A DNA stretch of 13,916 bases, from assembly GCA_947427325.1 (NCBI GenBank), contig CANEHP010000040.1:1-13916 (forward strand), read 5' to 3'. A program made the translations under genes and the position numbers. This DNA is from an uncultured Clostridia bacterium (GTDB lineage: Bacteria > Bacillota > Clostridia > Oscillospirales > Ruminococcaceae). Positions 6,599-13,614 of this stretch are shown here, piece after piece. Numbering within the stretch: position 1 is the first letter of the stretch; every line of letters starts with the position of its first letter. The notes below the pieces were generated by a model. That model was not told the origin of the DNA. It searched no databases and saw nothing but the letters and a program-made list of their open reading frames with translations.

Positions 6599-7339
6599 AT
6601 GAAAAAGCTTAGAGCGGAAGTTGCGGATGCTGATCAGCTGGAGCAAGCCCTGCGCTGCAACGCATTTGATTTTATCTATGCTCCCGAAAAACTGTTAAAT
6701 AAAGATACATTGTTTAAAGAAAAAATAATAGCTGTTCCAAATGTATTTTTAGGCGATTGCGAGGATAAAACTCTTTCAAGGCTTACAGAGCTGGAGAAAT
6801 GGGGCTTTCAAAAAGCTTTGGCTCATACCGTCGGACATATTCCTCTGATACAGAAAGCAAAAATGATGATTTACGGAGGAATGAGGTTAAATATTACGAA
6901 CAGCTTATCGGCAGAATTTTTTGCAGAGCAGGATGTTAGGGATTTTATTGTTTCCTGCGAATTGACAACAGCAAAAATAAAAGCGTTAAAATGCGCTGTC
7001 CCATTCGGTGTTATAGGGTATGGCAGACTTCCTTTAATGGTCACAAGAAGATGCCCTATAAAAGACGGAAGACCTTGCGATAATGGTAAAAGCTGCGGAA
7101 AATACCTTGCCGACAGACAGGGAAAGCAGATTAAAACGCTGTGTTCAAATGCAGTTGAGCTGCTTAACCCTGATATACTTACAATATCGGATAAAACAGA
7201 TGATTTTTCAACAGTTGATTTTTTTGTTTTAAGGTTTACGGATGAAAAAGATATAATTTCGGTTACAGATGAATTTATTAAAGGAAAAAAACCACAGAGC
7301 CGTTTTACAAGAGGCTTATATTACAGAGGTGTAGAATGA
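6599..7339 (+). CDS. U32-type protein, half-length, resembling the C-terminal half of clostridial U32 'peptidases'
   Basis: This 246-residue protein matches the pattern of the second half of large clostridial U32-family proteins. Recognisable blocks are the opening LRAEVADADQLEQAL, ALAHTVGHIPL (73-83), YGGMRLNITNSLSAEFF (92-108), a CELTTAKI strand and helix (120-127), YGRLPLMVTRRCP (141-153) and the closing FTRGLYYRGVE (236-246). Four cysteines (C152, C160, C166, C182) cluster around LADRQGK. U32 relatives with known roles (TrhP, RlhA, UbiU/UbiV) modify RNA or ubiquinone precursors, and UbiU/UbiV carry a [4Fe-4S] cluster on conserved cysteines. A cluster here is inference. The usual N-terminal half is absent, and no remnant is seen upstream. 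ACAGGA ends 7 bp before the ATG. Its stop overlaps the dut start by 4 bp (ATGA), so the two are probably translationally coupled. Confidence 0.75.
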   Translation: MKKLRAEVADADQLEQALRCNAFDFIYAPEKLLNKDTLFKEKIIAVPNVFLGDCEDKTLSRLTELEKWGFQKALAHTVGHIPLIQKAKMMIYGGMRLNITNSLSAEFFAEQDVRDFIVSCELTTAKIKALKCAVPFGVIGYGRLPLMVTRRCPIKDGRPCDNGKSCGKYLADRQGKQIKTLCSNAVELLNPDILTISDKTDDFSTVDFFVLRFTDEKDIISVTDEFIKGKKPQSRFTRGLYYRGVE

Positions 7340-7770
7340 AAATCAAAACGAAAAAAATAAATATTAACGCAAAGCTTCCGTTTAAGGCAACAGAAGGAAG
7401 TGCGGGAGCTGATCTTTTTGCCTGCATAGAAAGTGAAATAATAATTAAGCCCGGAAAAACAAATATGATACCTGTCGGAATAGCCGTTGAAATTCCTGTG
7501 GGCTTCGGCGGTTTTATATTTCCTCGCAGTTCTTTAGGCTGTAAATACGGAATCACTCTTCCTAATTGCGTTGGAGTAATCGACAGCGACTACAGAGGCG
7601 AATTATGCGTGCCTTTAATTAACCTTGGGAGCGCCGATTTTGTAATTCAAAACGGCGATCGAATAGCACAGCTTGTTATTTTACCTGTGGAAAATGCAGA
7701 ATACGAGGATGCAAGTGAGCTTTCGGATACTGTTAGAGGCAAAGGCGGATTTGGCTCCACCGGAAGATAA
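7336..7770 (+). CDS. dut: Deoxyuridine 5'-triphosphate nucleotidohydrolase (dUTPase)
   Basis: This 144-residue enzyme hydrolyses dUTP to dUMP and pyrophosphate, keeping uracil out of DNA and supplying dUMP for thymidylate. All five motifs of the trimeric family are present in order: AGADLFA (23-29), PRSSLG (63-68), GVIDSDYRGEL (80-90, with the catalytic-site Asp83 and the uracil-stacking Tyr86), NGDRIAQLVI (106-115) and the C-terminal lid RGKGGFGSTGR (134-144). Length and motif spacing are normal, so it should be active. The ATG overlaps the TGA of the U32-type gene, which explains the lack of an independent strong ribosome binding site. A host gene is more likely than a phage one, as no phage genes are near. 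Confidence 0.95.
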   Translation: MKIKTKKININAKLPFKATEGSAGADLFACIESEIIIKPGKTNMIPVGIAVEIPVGFGGFIFPRSSLGCKYGITLPNCVGVIDSDYRGELCVPLINLGSADFVIQNGDRIAQLVILPVENAEYEDASELSDTVRGKGGFGSTGR

Positions 7771-7774
7771 TAAC

Positions 7775-7808
7775 ACTATACAAAAGAAAAGTTTCAGATT
7801 TGTATAGT
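7775..7808. other. Perfect 10-bp hairpin after dut, possible weak terminator
   Basis: ACTATACAAA (7775-7784) is the exact reverse complement of 7799-7808, with a 14-nt loop. It begins 5 bp after the dut stop. The downstream bases (ATATATAAAACG) lack a T-run and the stem is AT-rich, so termination would be weak. It may instead protect the 3' end of the transcript. Confidence 0.45.
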
Positions 7809-7879
7809 ATATATAAAACGTATTGGTAATTACTTCCAAAAAAAATCATAAAAATGACGAAATTTTTCTTAAATTATGG

Positions 7880-7908
7880 TTGTATACACAGCAAAATCGT
7901 GATATAAT
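7880..7908 (+). promoter_or_regulatory. Promoter of the mreB operon
   Basis: A perfect -10 TATAAT (7903-7908) has TG one base upstream (extended -10) and a -35 TTGTAT (7880-7885) at exactly 17 bp. The transcript would begin near 7915, giving a leader of about 140 nt before mreB. The -10 is also one arm of an inverted repeat: TGATATAAT (7900-7908) with ATTATATCA (7937-7945), which could be an operator or an AT-rich coincidence. Further down, AGGAAT and ATTCCT (about 7966-8001) could form a weak leader stem. Confidence 0.65.
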
Positions 7909-8055
7909 ATCATTGTACTGTAATATAATGCCATTTATTATATCATCAAAATATAAAAATGCTTGAGGAATAAATTTATAAATCATCATAAGCTAATTCC
8001 TGAACATTGATATAGAAAATAATTACGCTAAAAACAGTAAAAATCAGGAGGAAAA

Positions 8056-9078
8056 ATGTTTACAAAGGATATAGGAATTGACCTTGGAACCGCAAACACA
8101 TTGGTATATATGAGAGGAAAGGGCATTATAATCCGAGAGCCGAGTGTGGTTGCGGTAGATGTTAAATATGACAGAGTGCGTTATGTGGGTCAGGAGGCGA
8201 AGGATGTAATCGGTCGTACACCCGGTTCGATAAAAGCGGTAAGACCCTTAAAAGACGGGGTTATCGCCGACTTTGACATTACCACAAGTATGCTTCAGGA
8301 ATTTATCAAAAAAGCTCTTAAGGGCAGGGCGTTTACCAAGGCAAGGGTTATTATCTGTATTCCTTCAGGCGTAACTGCCGTTGAGCGCCGTGCTGTAAAG
8401 GAAGCAACTCAGAATGCAGGCGCAAAGAGAGTTTCAATTATAGAAGAACCTATGGCAGCCGCAATAGGCGCAGGGCTTCCCGTTGCAGAGCCTACAGGAA
8501 GTATGGTAGTTGATATCGGCGGCGGCACAAGCGAAGTTGCGGTTATTTCTCTTGGTGGCATAGTAACCTCACGCTCCGTAAGAGTTGCCGGAGATGAATT
8601 TGATTCCTCAATTATTAACTATATTAAGAAAAAATACAATCTGCTTATCGGTGAAAGAACCGCCGAAAATATAAAAATAGGCATAGGTTCTGCTTATCCC
8701 TATGCAGACAATGAGCCTGTTATGGATATTAAGGGAAGAAACCTTATGAACGGCTTGCCTGAAAACATTACGGTTACAAGCGAGGAAATTCGTTCGGCGC
8801 TTTCCGAGCCGTTAAGCAATGTTATTGAAGCGATAAAGATCACACTTGAAAAAACTCCTCCCGAGCTTGCAGCGGATATTATCGATCAGGGTATTATGCT
8901 GGCAGGCGGAGGTGCGCTTTTAAAGGGGCTTGACTTATTGATAAATCACGAAACCGGTATGCCTGTAAAAATTGCGGAGCGTCCTCTTGACTGTGTTGCC
9001 GACGGAACGGGAGCAGTACTTGAAAATATAGACAAGCTTATTGACGTTTTGGATGACGACGAAAAGTCCTATTATTGA
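8056..9078 (+). CDS. mreB: Rod shape-determining protein MreB (bacterial actin)
   Basis: This 340-residue actin-fold ATPase polymerises on the inner face of the membrane and guides lateral wall synthesis. The nucleotide-site blocks are all present: phosphate 1 GIDLGTANT (7-15), connect 1 EEPMAAAIG (130-138), phosphate 2 VVDIGGGTSE (151-160), the adenosine loop IMLAGGGALLKGLD (280-293) and connect 2 CVADGTGAVLE (313-323). The N-terminus MFTKDIGIDLG is short and resembles both MreB and Mbl; the position directly before mreC favours the MreB name. AGGAGG (8046-8051) lies 4 bp before the ATG. It is the first gene of the mreB-mreC-mreD-mrdA block and is separated from mreC by a hairpin that may reduce downstream expression. 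Confidence 0.95.
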   Translation: MFTKDIGIDLGTANTLVYMRGKGIIIREPSVVAVDVKYDRVRYVGQEAKDVIGRTPGSIKAVRPLKDGVIADFDITTSMLQEFIKKALKGRAFTKARVIICIPSGVTAVERRAVKEATQNAGAKRVSIIEEPMAAAIGAGLPVAEPTGSMVVDIGGGTSEVAVISLGGIVTSRSVRVAGDEFDSSIINYIKKKYNLLIGERTAENIKIGIGSAYPYADNEPVMDIKGRNLMNGLPENITVTSEEIRSALSEPLSNVIEAIKITLEKTPPELAADIIDQGIMLAGGGALLKGLDLLINHETGMPVKIAERPLDCVADGTGAVLENIDKLIDVLDDDEKSYY

Positions 9079-9095
9079 TTTTTTCATCTTAGGAT

Positions 9096-9123
9096 AAGGG
9101 CGGTTATTTGTATACCGCCTTTT
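9096..9123 (+). terminator. Short hairpin with T-run between mreB and mreC, possible attenuator
   Basis: GGCGGT (9099-9104) pairs with ACCGCC (9114-9119). A G-U pair and two A-T pairs extend the stem, and it runs into TTTT (9120-9123). The T-run is short, so I expect partial termination or processing that makes mreB mRNA more abundant than mreCD mRNA. Confidence 0.55.
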
Positions 9124-9140
9124 GACTTATGGGAGTATGT

Positions 9141-9983
9141 ATGAAAGAGTTTTTTCACACATTAAAATTTAAAATTTTGGTTTGTATTTTTGCTCTTTTG
9201 CTGGGTTTTTTAATTTATGTAGCTATTTCCGCCGGAGCGTCCACATTGCCGAAAAAAATTCTTGAAACGGCTTCAACGCCTTTTGTGCATCTTTCAACTA
9301 TTGTTTCCGATTGGATGAAGGACACCATAGACAAGTTCTCCAATGCAGACAAATATAAAAGAGAAAATGAAATTTTAAGGGAACAGTTGTCGGCAGTATA
9401 CGGAGACGTTCTTGAAAAGGAAGCTCTTGAAAAAGAAAATGAACAGCTTAAAGAAATGCTGCAAATTTCCGAAAATCATAAGGATTTTAAATGGAGTCCT
9501 CCTTGCTCGGTCATTGCCAGAAATGCGTCGGATCTGACAGGCGGATTTACTGTAAACAGAGGTTCAAATGACGGCATTTCCCTGTATGATCCTGTTTTTA
9601 CGAAGCTTGGATTGGTAGGTATCGTAGTGGAAATATCCGAAAACTACTCCATAGTTTCAACTGTTATTTCTCCTGATGTGAATATTGGAGTGCAGGGAAG
9701 TGAATCCTCTGCTTTGGGCGTAATTGAGAACGATCTTAAGCACTCGTCGGACGGTTTGTGTGTAATGAATTATGCGGGAAAGGACAGCGGGATAAAGGTT
9801 GAAGAGCTTATTGTTACTTCCGGAAGCTCTTTCTTCCCCAAAGGCTTGATTTTAGGAAAGGTAAAGGAAATCGTGAATGGCGACGACGGATTGTCTGTCA
9901 ATATCTTAATCGAACCGGCAGTTGATGTTTATACCGTATCTGATGTTTTTATACTTACTGATTTTGACGGAAAAGGCGAATGA
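9141..9983 (+). CDS. mreC: Rod shape-determining protein MreC
   Basis: From the ATG at 9141 the protein has 280 residues. One N-terminal membrane helix (about 10-30) is followed by a coiled-coil stretch (about 70-108, rich in E/K with heptad-like leucines) and then the extracytoplasmic beta-rich MreC domain. Family blocks are VNRGSNDGI (138-146), KLGLVGIVVE (155-164), TSGSSFFPKGLILGKV (226-241) and EPAVD (258-262). MreC links MreB filaments to the wall synthase PBP2 outside the membrane and dimerises through its coiled coil. An ATG at 9129 would add four residues (MGVC) but has no ribosome binding site, whereas GGAG (9132-9135) lies 5 bp before 9141. The gene lies between mreB and mreD, as in most rod-shaped bacteria. 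Confidence 0.93.
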   Translation: MKEFFHTLKFKILVCIFALLLGFLIYVAISAGASTLPKKILETASTPFVHLSTIVSDWMKDTIDKFSNADKYKRENEILREQLSAVYGDVLEKEALEKENEQLKEMLQISENHKDFKWSPPCSVIARNASDLTGGFTVNRGSNDGISLYDPVFTKLGLVGIVVEISENYSIVSTVISPDVNIGVQGSESSALGVIENDLKHSSDGLCVMNYAGKDSGIKVEELIVTSGSSFFPKGLILGKVKEIVNGDDGLSVNILIEPAVDVYTVSDVFILTDFDGKGE

Positions 9984-10056
9984 TCAAAAGCAATATTTAA
10001 TACTGATTTATATTGAAGTTTAGTATATGCAAATAATTACAAAAGGGATATTACAG

Positions 10057-10659
10057 ATGCGTTATAAGATAAATTCAGCTGTGTCTTATACAAGAAAAAT
10101 GAAGACCAAGGTTTTTTTCAGATGGTTTCTTTATTTTCTTGCTTTGTTTTTTCTTTATTCGTTAATGAGCAGCGGCATTTTCGGACTGTGGCAGCCTTAC
10201 TTCATCATCTCTCTTGCCATCGCCGTATCAATGAGGGAACAGGAATTTGCTTCCTCGGTTTACGGTATATTATGCGGATTTATGCTTGATATTTCCGTGG
10301 GAACTTTATTCGGATTTTATGCAGTCTGGCTTATGCCCTGCTGCTTTTTAACAGCACTGTTTTCCAGAAATCTAATTAAAGTGAATTTTTTAAATCACAT
10401 TGTTTTTACAGCAGTAACCACGTTGTTTTCCTTTTCAATGTACTTCCTTTTCAATTATGCAATATGGAGTACACCGGGAAGAGAAATAATTATTTCAAGA
10501 ATTTTACTGCCGTCATTTATAGCTACCTTTGTTTCAGCGCCGCTTATTTATTTTTTTGTGAAATTTATTTCAAGAAAACTGGGTCTTGATGACAATATGG
10601 ACTTAAACGAGGCTATGGAAGAAATCGTTGAAAAAGGGGAAGAACGGGAAAAAGATTAA
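10057..10659 (+). CDS. mreD: Rod shape-determining membrane protein MreD
   Basis: This 200-residue protein has a basic N-terminus and five or so hydrophobic segments. The most family-like stretch is SSVYGILCGFMLDISVGTLF (66-85), matching MreD's glycine-rich GxxxGLxxDxxxG helix. The charged C-terminal tail is cytoplasmic (DDNMDLNEAMEEIVEKGEE). MreD is part of the elongasome with MreC, PBP2 and RodA, and appears to tune the MreC-PBP2 interaction. AAGGGA (10043-10048) lies 8 bp before the ATG at 10057. A frame-compatible ATG at 10027 would add ten residues but has no ribosome binding site. MreD is poorly conserved in sequence, so position after mreC is part of the evidence. Confidence 0.9.
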   Translation: MRYKINSAVSYTRKMKTKVFFRWFLYFLALFFLYSLMSSGIFGLWQPYFIISLAIAVSMREQEFASSVYGILCGFMLDISVGTLFGFYAVWLMPCCFLTALFSRNLIKVNFLNHIVFTAVTTLFSFSMYFLFNYAIWSTPGREIIISRILLPSFIATFVSAPLIYFFVKFISRKLGLDDNMDLNEAMEEIVEKGEEREKD

Positions 10660-10709
10660 TAACCTGTATGAACTTTTAACGCTTTGTAAATTTAATGAAA
10701 GGATCTCAA

Positions 10710-12797
10710 ATGAAAATCGGCTCTATTATAAGGAGTGTAATTTTAATAATAATCACATTTGTATTTGCATTTTTAGCTGCGGTTCAGCTTATGAAAATTC
10801 AAATTGTGGATGGTGAGCATTATAAATCTCAAACTGAAAAGTTTTTGGAGGGGAATCAGTCTATTGCCGCCGCAAGAGGACAAATCGCCGATTCACAGGG
10901 AAATGTCCTTGTTTCAAACAAAAGTGTTTACAAGCTTATAATTCAAAAAGCTTTTTTTCCATCGGGACAGGAAAACGAAATTATTGCGAAAACGATTTCC
11001 ATACTTGAAAAAAATAACGAGGAATGGAATGACAGCGCACCTATTTCCAAAGAAGAGCCTTTTACTTTTTTAGATGTATCGGAAGACGAATTAGACAAAT
11101 TTAAGCAGAATATAAAGCTCAATGTTGATGCTACCGAAGATAATTGCATAAAGGCAATGGCGGAGAGATATAAAATAGATACGGAAAAATATGATCGAAG
11201 AATGATAAGACTTATTGCGGGAGTGCGTTATGAAATGGTTCAGAAGGATTTTTCCGCTGACAACCGCTTTGTTTTTTCCGATGAAATATCAATCGATACG
11301 GTTTTGGATATTAAGGAAGTAGGCTTTATTTTACAAGGAGTTGAAATTTCACAAGAGCCTGTAAGAGTTTATATAAGAGGCGATTTAGCTCCTCATGTTT
11401 TGGGAACTATCGGAGCGATAAGCGAAGATGAATACCAAGCTACCTTAGACGCAAGCGGAAATACAAGATATACCCGAAGCGATGTTATTGGCAAAACGGG
11501 AATCGAATATGGATTGGAATCAACCCTTAAGGGAACCGAGGGAACAAGAACCATTATGCGAAGCACTAAGGGAGAGGTTGTTTCCGACACCATTACAGAC
11601 CCTGTACAGCCGGGAAACAGCATAAAGCTCACTATCGATCCGAAGCTTCAGGAAGATTTGCAGGAAATGCTGATAAATCATATAAATTGGCTGCATTGGT
11701 ATAATGACCCCACAAGGGGCAATGAGTGCGATTCGGGGGCAATAGTGGTTCTTAATGCCAAAACAGGTGCGGTTTTAGGTATGGCAAGCTATCCTACTTA
11801 CGATCTGATTGAATATCAAAAAGATCCTTTGGGAGTAGCCAACGGAAAAGACGGAATGTCGATGTTTAATCTGGCTACAATGGGTTTATTCCGTCCGGGT
11901 TCTGCATTTAAATCGCTTAATGCTACAGCGGGGCTTTGCGAAGGACTCATTGACCGTAACACTCCCGGAACCTGCAACCATGTATATACCTACTATAGCG
12001 ACTATCAGCCGAAGTGTTTGGGCTGGCACTACGGGTATGATGTAACCGAAGCTCTTCGTGTTTCCTGCAACATTTTTTTCTATGATCTGGCAAGAAGAAT
12101 GGGCATAGATACCCTTGCTTCATATGCGGAAAAATTCGGTTACGGCACCGATTTGGGGCTTGAAATAGATTCGGCAAAGGGACAGATGACAACGCCCTTA
12201 AATTATGAAACCGCTACCGAACAGCCGTGGGACGTGGGTCAGGTGCTTCAGGCGGGAATCGGGCAGAGCGCCACTCAGGTAACTCCGTTAAATCTTGCCG
12301 TACAAGCCATTACCCTTGCAAATAACGGAAAACGATTAAAGCCCTTTCTTGTTGATTCGGTATGGAATTACGACTACACTGAAATGATATCCAAAACAGA
12401 ACCTGCCGTTGTGGAGACAATAGACGATAAGGGGACAAATGCTTTTGAAATAGTCAGAGAGGGAATGATAAAGGTAGGCTCAACATGTACATGGCCCGTA
12501 GGCTATCTGTCAACACTTGATTATCTTCCCTATGACGTTGCACTGAAAACAGGTACGGCACAGGAGGACGGCATAGGAAAGAACTATTCTTCCACAGTTG
12601 TAGGCTACTATCCTGCTCATGATCCCCAAATTGCCTTTGGTATAATTTTGGGTAAAGGCGAATGGTCAAGATATTTAGTAAGAAATATCATAGATTCTTA
12701 CTTTTACGATTGTTATGAACCGGATTTAGACGAAGAAGGAAATGTTGTTTCTCCATGGAAAAGGTGGACTGATACAAATAAAACCCCAATAAGATAG
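10710..12797 (+). CDS. mrdA: Penicillin-binding protein 2 (elongation-specific transpeptidase)
   Basis: This 695-residue class B PBP cross-links peptidoglycan during elongation. It has a short cytoplasmic start and one membrane anchor (about residues 5-26). A pedestal region follows, with the family's AARGQIADSQGNVLVSN. The C-terminal transpeptidase domain opens near CDSGAIVVLNAKTGAVLGMA. The three active-site motifs are intact: SAFK with the nucleophile Ser398, SCN starting at residue 452, and KTGT with Lys613. AAAGGA (10698-10703) is 6 bp before this ATG; an in-frame ATG at 10695 would add MKGSQ but lies over that site. It begins 50 bp after mreD and is presumably co-transcribed. Its placement after mreBCD argues for PBP2 rather than the division protein PBP3/FtsI. 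RodA, its usual glycosyltransferase partner, is not encoded in the window. Confidence 0.93.
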   Translation: MKIGSIIRSVILIIITFVFAFLAAVQLMKIQIVDGEHYKSQTEKFLEGNQSIAAARGQIADSQGNVLVSNKSVYKLIIQKAFFPSGQENEIIAKTISILEKNNEEWNDSAPISKEEPFTFLDVSEDELDKFKQNIKLNVDATEDNCIKAMAERYKIDTEKYDRRMIRLIAGVRYEMVQKDFSADNRFVFSDEISIDTVLDIKEVGFILQGVEISQEPVRVYIRGDLAPHVLGTIGAISEDEYQATLDASGNTRYTRSDVIGKTGIEYGLESTLKGTEGTRTIMRSTKGEVVSDTITDPVQPGNSIKLTIDPKLQEDLQEMLINHINWLHWYNDPTRGNECDSGAIVVLNAKTGAVLGMASYPTYDLIEYQKDPLGVANGKDGMSMFNLATMGLFRPGSAFKSLNATAGLCEGLIDRNTPGTCNHVYTYYSDYQPKCLGWHYGYDVTEALRVSCNIFFYDLARRMGIDTLASYAEKFGYGTDLGLEIDSAKGQMTTPLNYETATEQPWDVGQVLQAGIGQSATQVTPLNLAVQAITLANNGKRLKPFLVDSVWNYDYTEMISKTEPAVVETIDDKGTNAFEIVREGMIKVGSTCTWPVGYLSTLDYLPYDVALKTGTAQEDGIGKNYSSTVVGYYPAHDPQIAFGIILGKGEWSRYLVRNIIDSYFYDCYEPDLDEEGNVVSPWKRWTDTNKTPIR

Positions 12798-13050
12798 CAT
12801 CGATATCAAAAAATGTATATTTAAATATATAAACTAACAATATTTTTGTGCAATTTATCCAAATTCTACCTGTTAAAGAAGATCAATATGCCAAAATTTA
12901 ATATTGATACATTAAAACCCTTTTATTTTCTTTAAAAATGTGCTATAATTAGGAAAAGTGCTGAATTTAGGTTCTATAATACCTTTCTATTCGTCACACT
13001 AACAAAAATACTTTACATTTTAGAAAAATCTCTGAAAGGGAGGGCATAAT
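12798..13050 (+). other. Intergenic region between mrdA and mgsA
   Basis: No gene is visible. The first 80 bp are very AT-rich and contain no clear terminator for mrdA. An inverted repeat, ATCAATAT (12882-12889) with ATATTGAT (12901-12908), spaced by 11 bp, lies just upstream of the mgsA promoter and could be an operator. The promoter and a 95-nt leader fill the rest. Confidence 0.5.
12921..12949 (+). promoter_or_regulatory. Likely promoter of mgsA
   Basis: A perfect TATAAT (12944-12949) has TG one base upstream. A T-rich, weak -35 (TTTTAT, 12921-12926) lies 17 bp away, so the extended -10 would do most of the work. The start would be near 12956. A second TATAAT (12975-12980) has no matching -35. 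Confidence 0.55.
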
Positions 13051-13449
13051 ATGAACATTGCTTTAATTGCGCACGATTCCAAAAAAGAACTTATGGTGCA
13101 GTTTTGCATTGCCTATTGCGGTATGCTTAGCCGTCACGATTTGTGTGCAACCGGAACTACCGGAAAACTTGTTGCTGAAGCAACAGGACTTCGTATCCAA
13201 CGGTTTTTGAGCGGATCGCAGGGTGGAGATCAGCAAATATCGGCGCGTATTTCCTGCAATGAAATTGATATTCTGATATTTTTTAGAGATCCTATTAAAA
13301 TCAATCACAATGAGCCTAATGAAGCCCATTTGTTAAGGCTTTGCGATGTTTACAATATCCCCGTGGCTACAAATATAGCTACTGCGGAAGCTCTTATTCA
13401 CGCTCTCGAAAGAGGAGATCTTGATTGGCGTGAAATAGTTAAGGACTGA
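13051..13449 (+). CDS. mgsA: Methylglyoxal synthase
   Basis: This 132-residue enzyme converts dihydroxyacetone phosphate to methylglyoxal and phosphate, a bypass that frees phosphate when sugar phosphates build up. Family blocks: IALIAHDSKK (3-12), phosphate-binding ATGTTG (33-38), SGSQGGDQQIS (54-64) with Asp60 at the place of the catalytic base (Asp71 in E. coli), FFRDP (77-81) and LCDVYNIPVATNIATAEAL (97-115). In the variable loop KINHNEPNEAHLL, an ungapped alignment from memory puts Asn at the positions of E. coli His98 and Asp101 (N87 and N90). Those residues affect activity and phosphate control, so altered regulation is possible. AAGGGAGG (13036-13043) precedes the ATG. It has its own promoter. 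Confidence 0.93.
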   Translation: MNIALIAHDSKKELMVQFCIAYCGMLSRHDLCATGTTGKLVAEATGLRIQRFLSGSQGGDQQISARISCNEIDILIFFRDPIKINHNEPNEAHLLRLCDVYNIPVATNIATAEALIHALERGDLDWREIVKD

Positions 13450-13480
13450 TTAGGCTTTATTAAGTATTATATTAAAGGGA

Positions 13481-13513
13481 ATACCGCCCCGTTGCCACAA
13501 GGCTGCGGGGTAT
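13481..13513 (+). other. GC-rich hairpin after mgsA, possible terminator
   Basis: CCCCG (13487-13491) pairs with CGGGG (13506-13510), and GCC (13494-13496) with GGC (13501-13503) around an ACAA loop. ATA and TAT flank the stem outside a bulge. The following bases (TATATTATTGG) are U-rich but interrupted, so this is at best a weak terminator between mgsA and hisS. Confidence 0.5.
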
Positions 13514-13614
13514 ATTATTGGATAGCAGTCTATTATGAACTTTAAACAGATAAAAAAACAATATAACAAACATTTATAAATTAGTTGAAATTATAAAAGG
13601 AAGGAATACCAATT

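Noticed and set aside
10628..10816. 62-codon frame overlapping the end of mreD and start of mrdA
   Set aside because: It lies in another frame over two well-supported genes and has no family resemblance.
13450..13614. T-box riboswitch upstream of hisS (AGGGAATACCGC resembles the T-box sequence)
   Set aside because: The match to AGGGTGGNACCGCG is partial and one base short. The leader has room for neither a specifier stem-loop nor a proper terminator pair, and the hairpin lacks a T-run.
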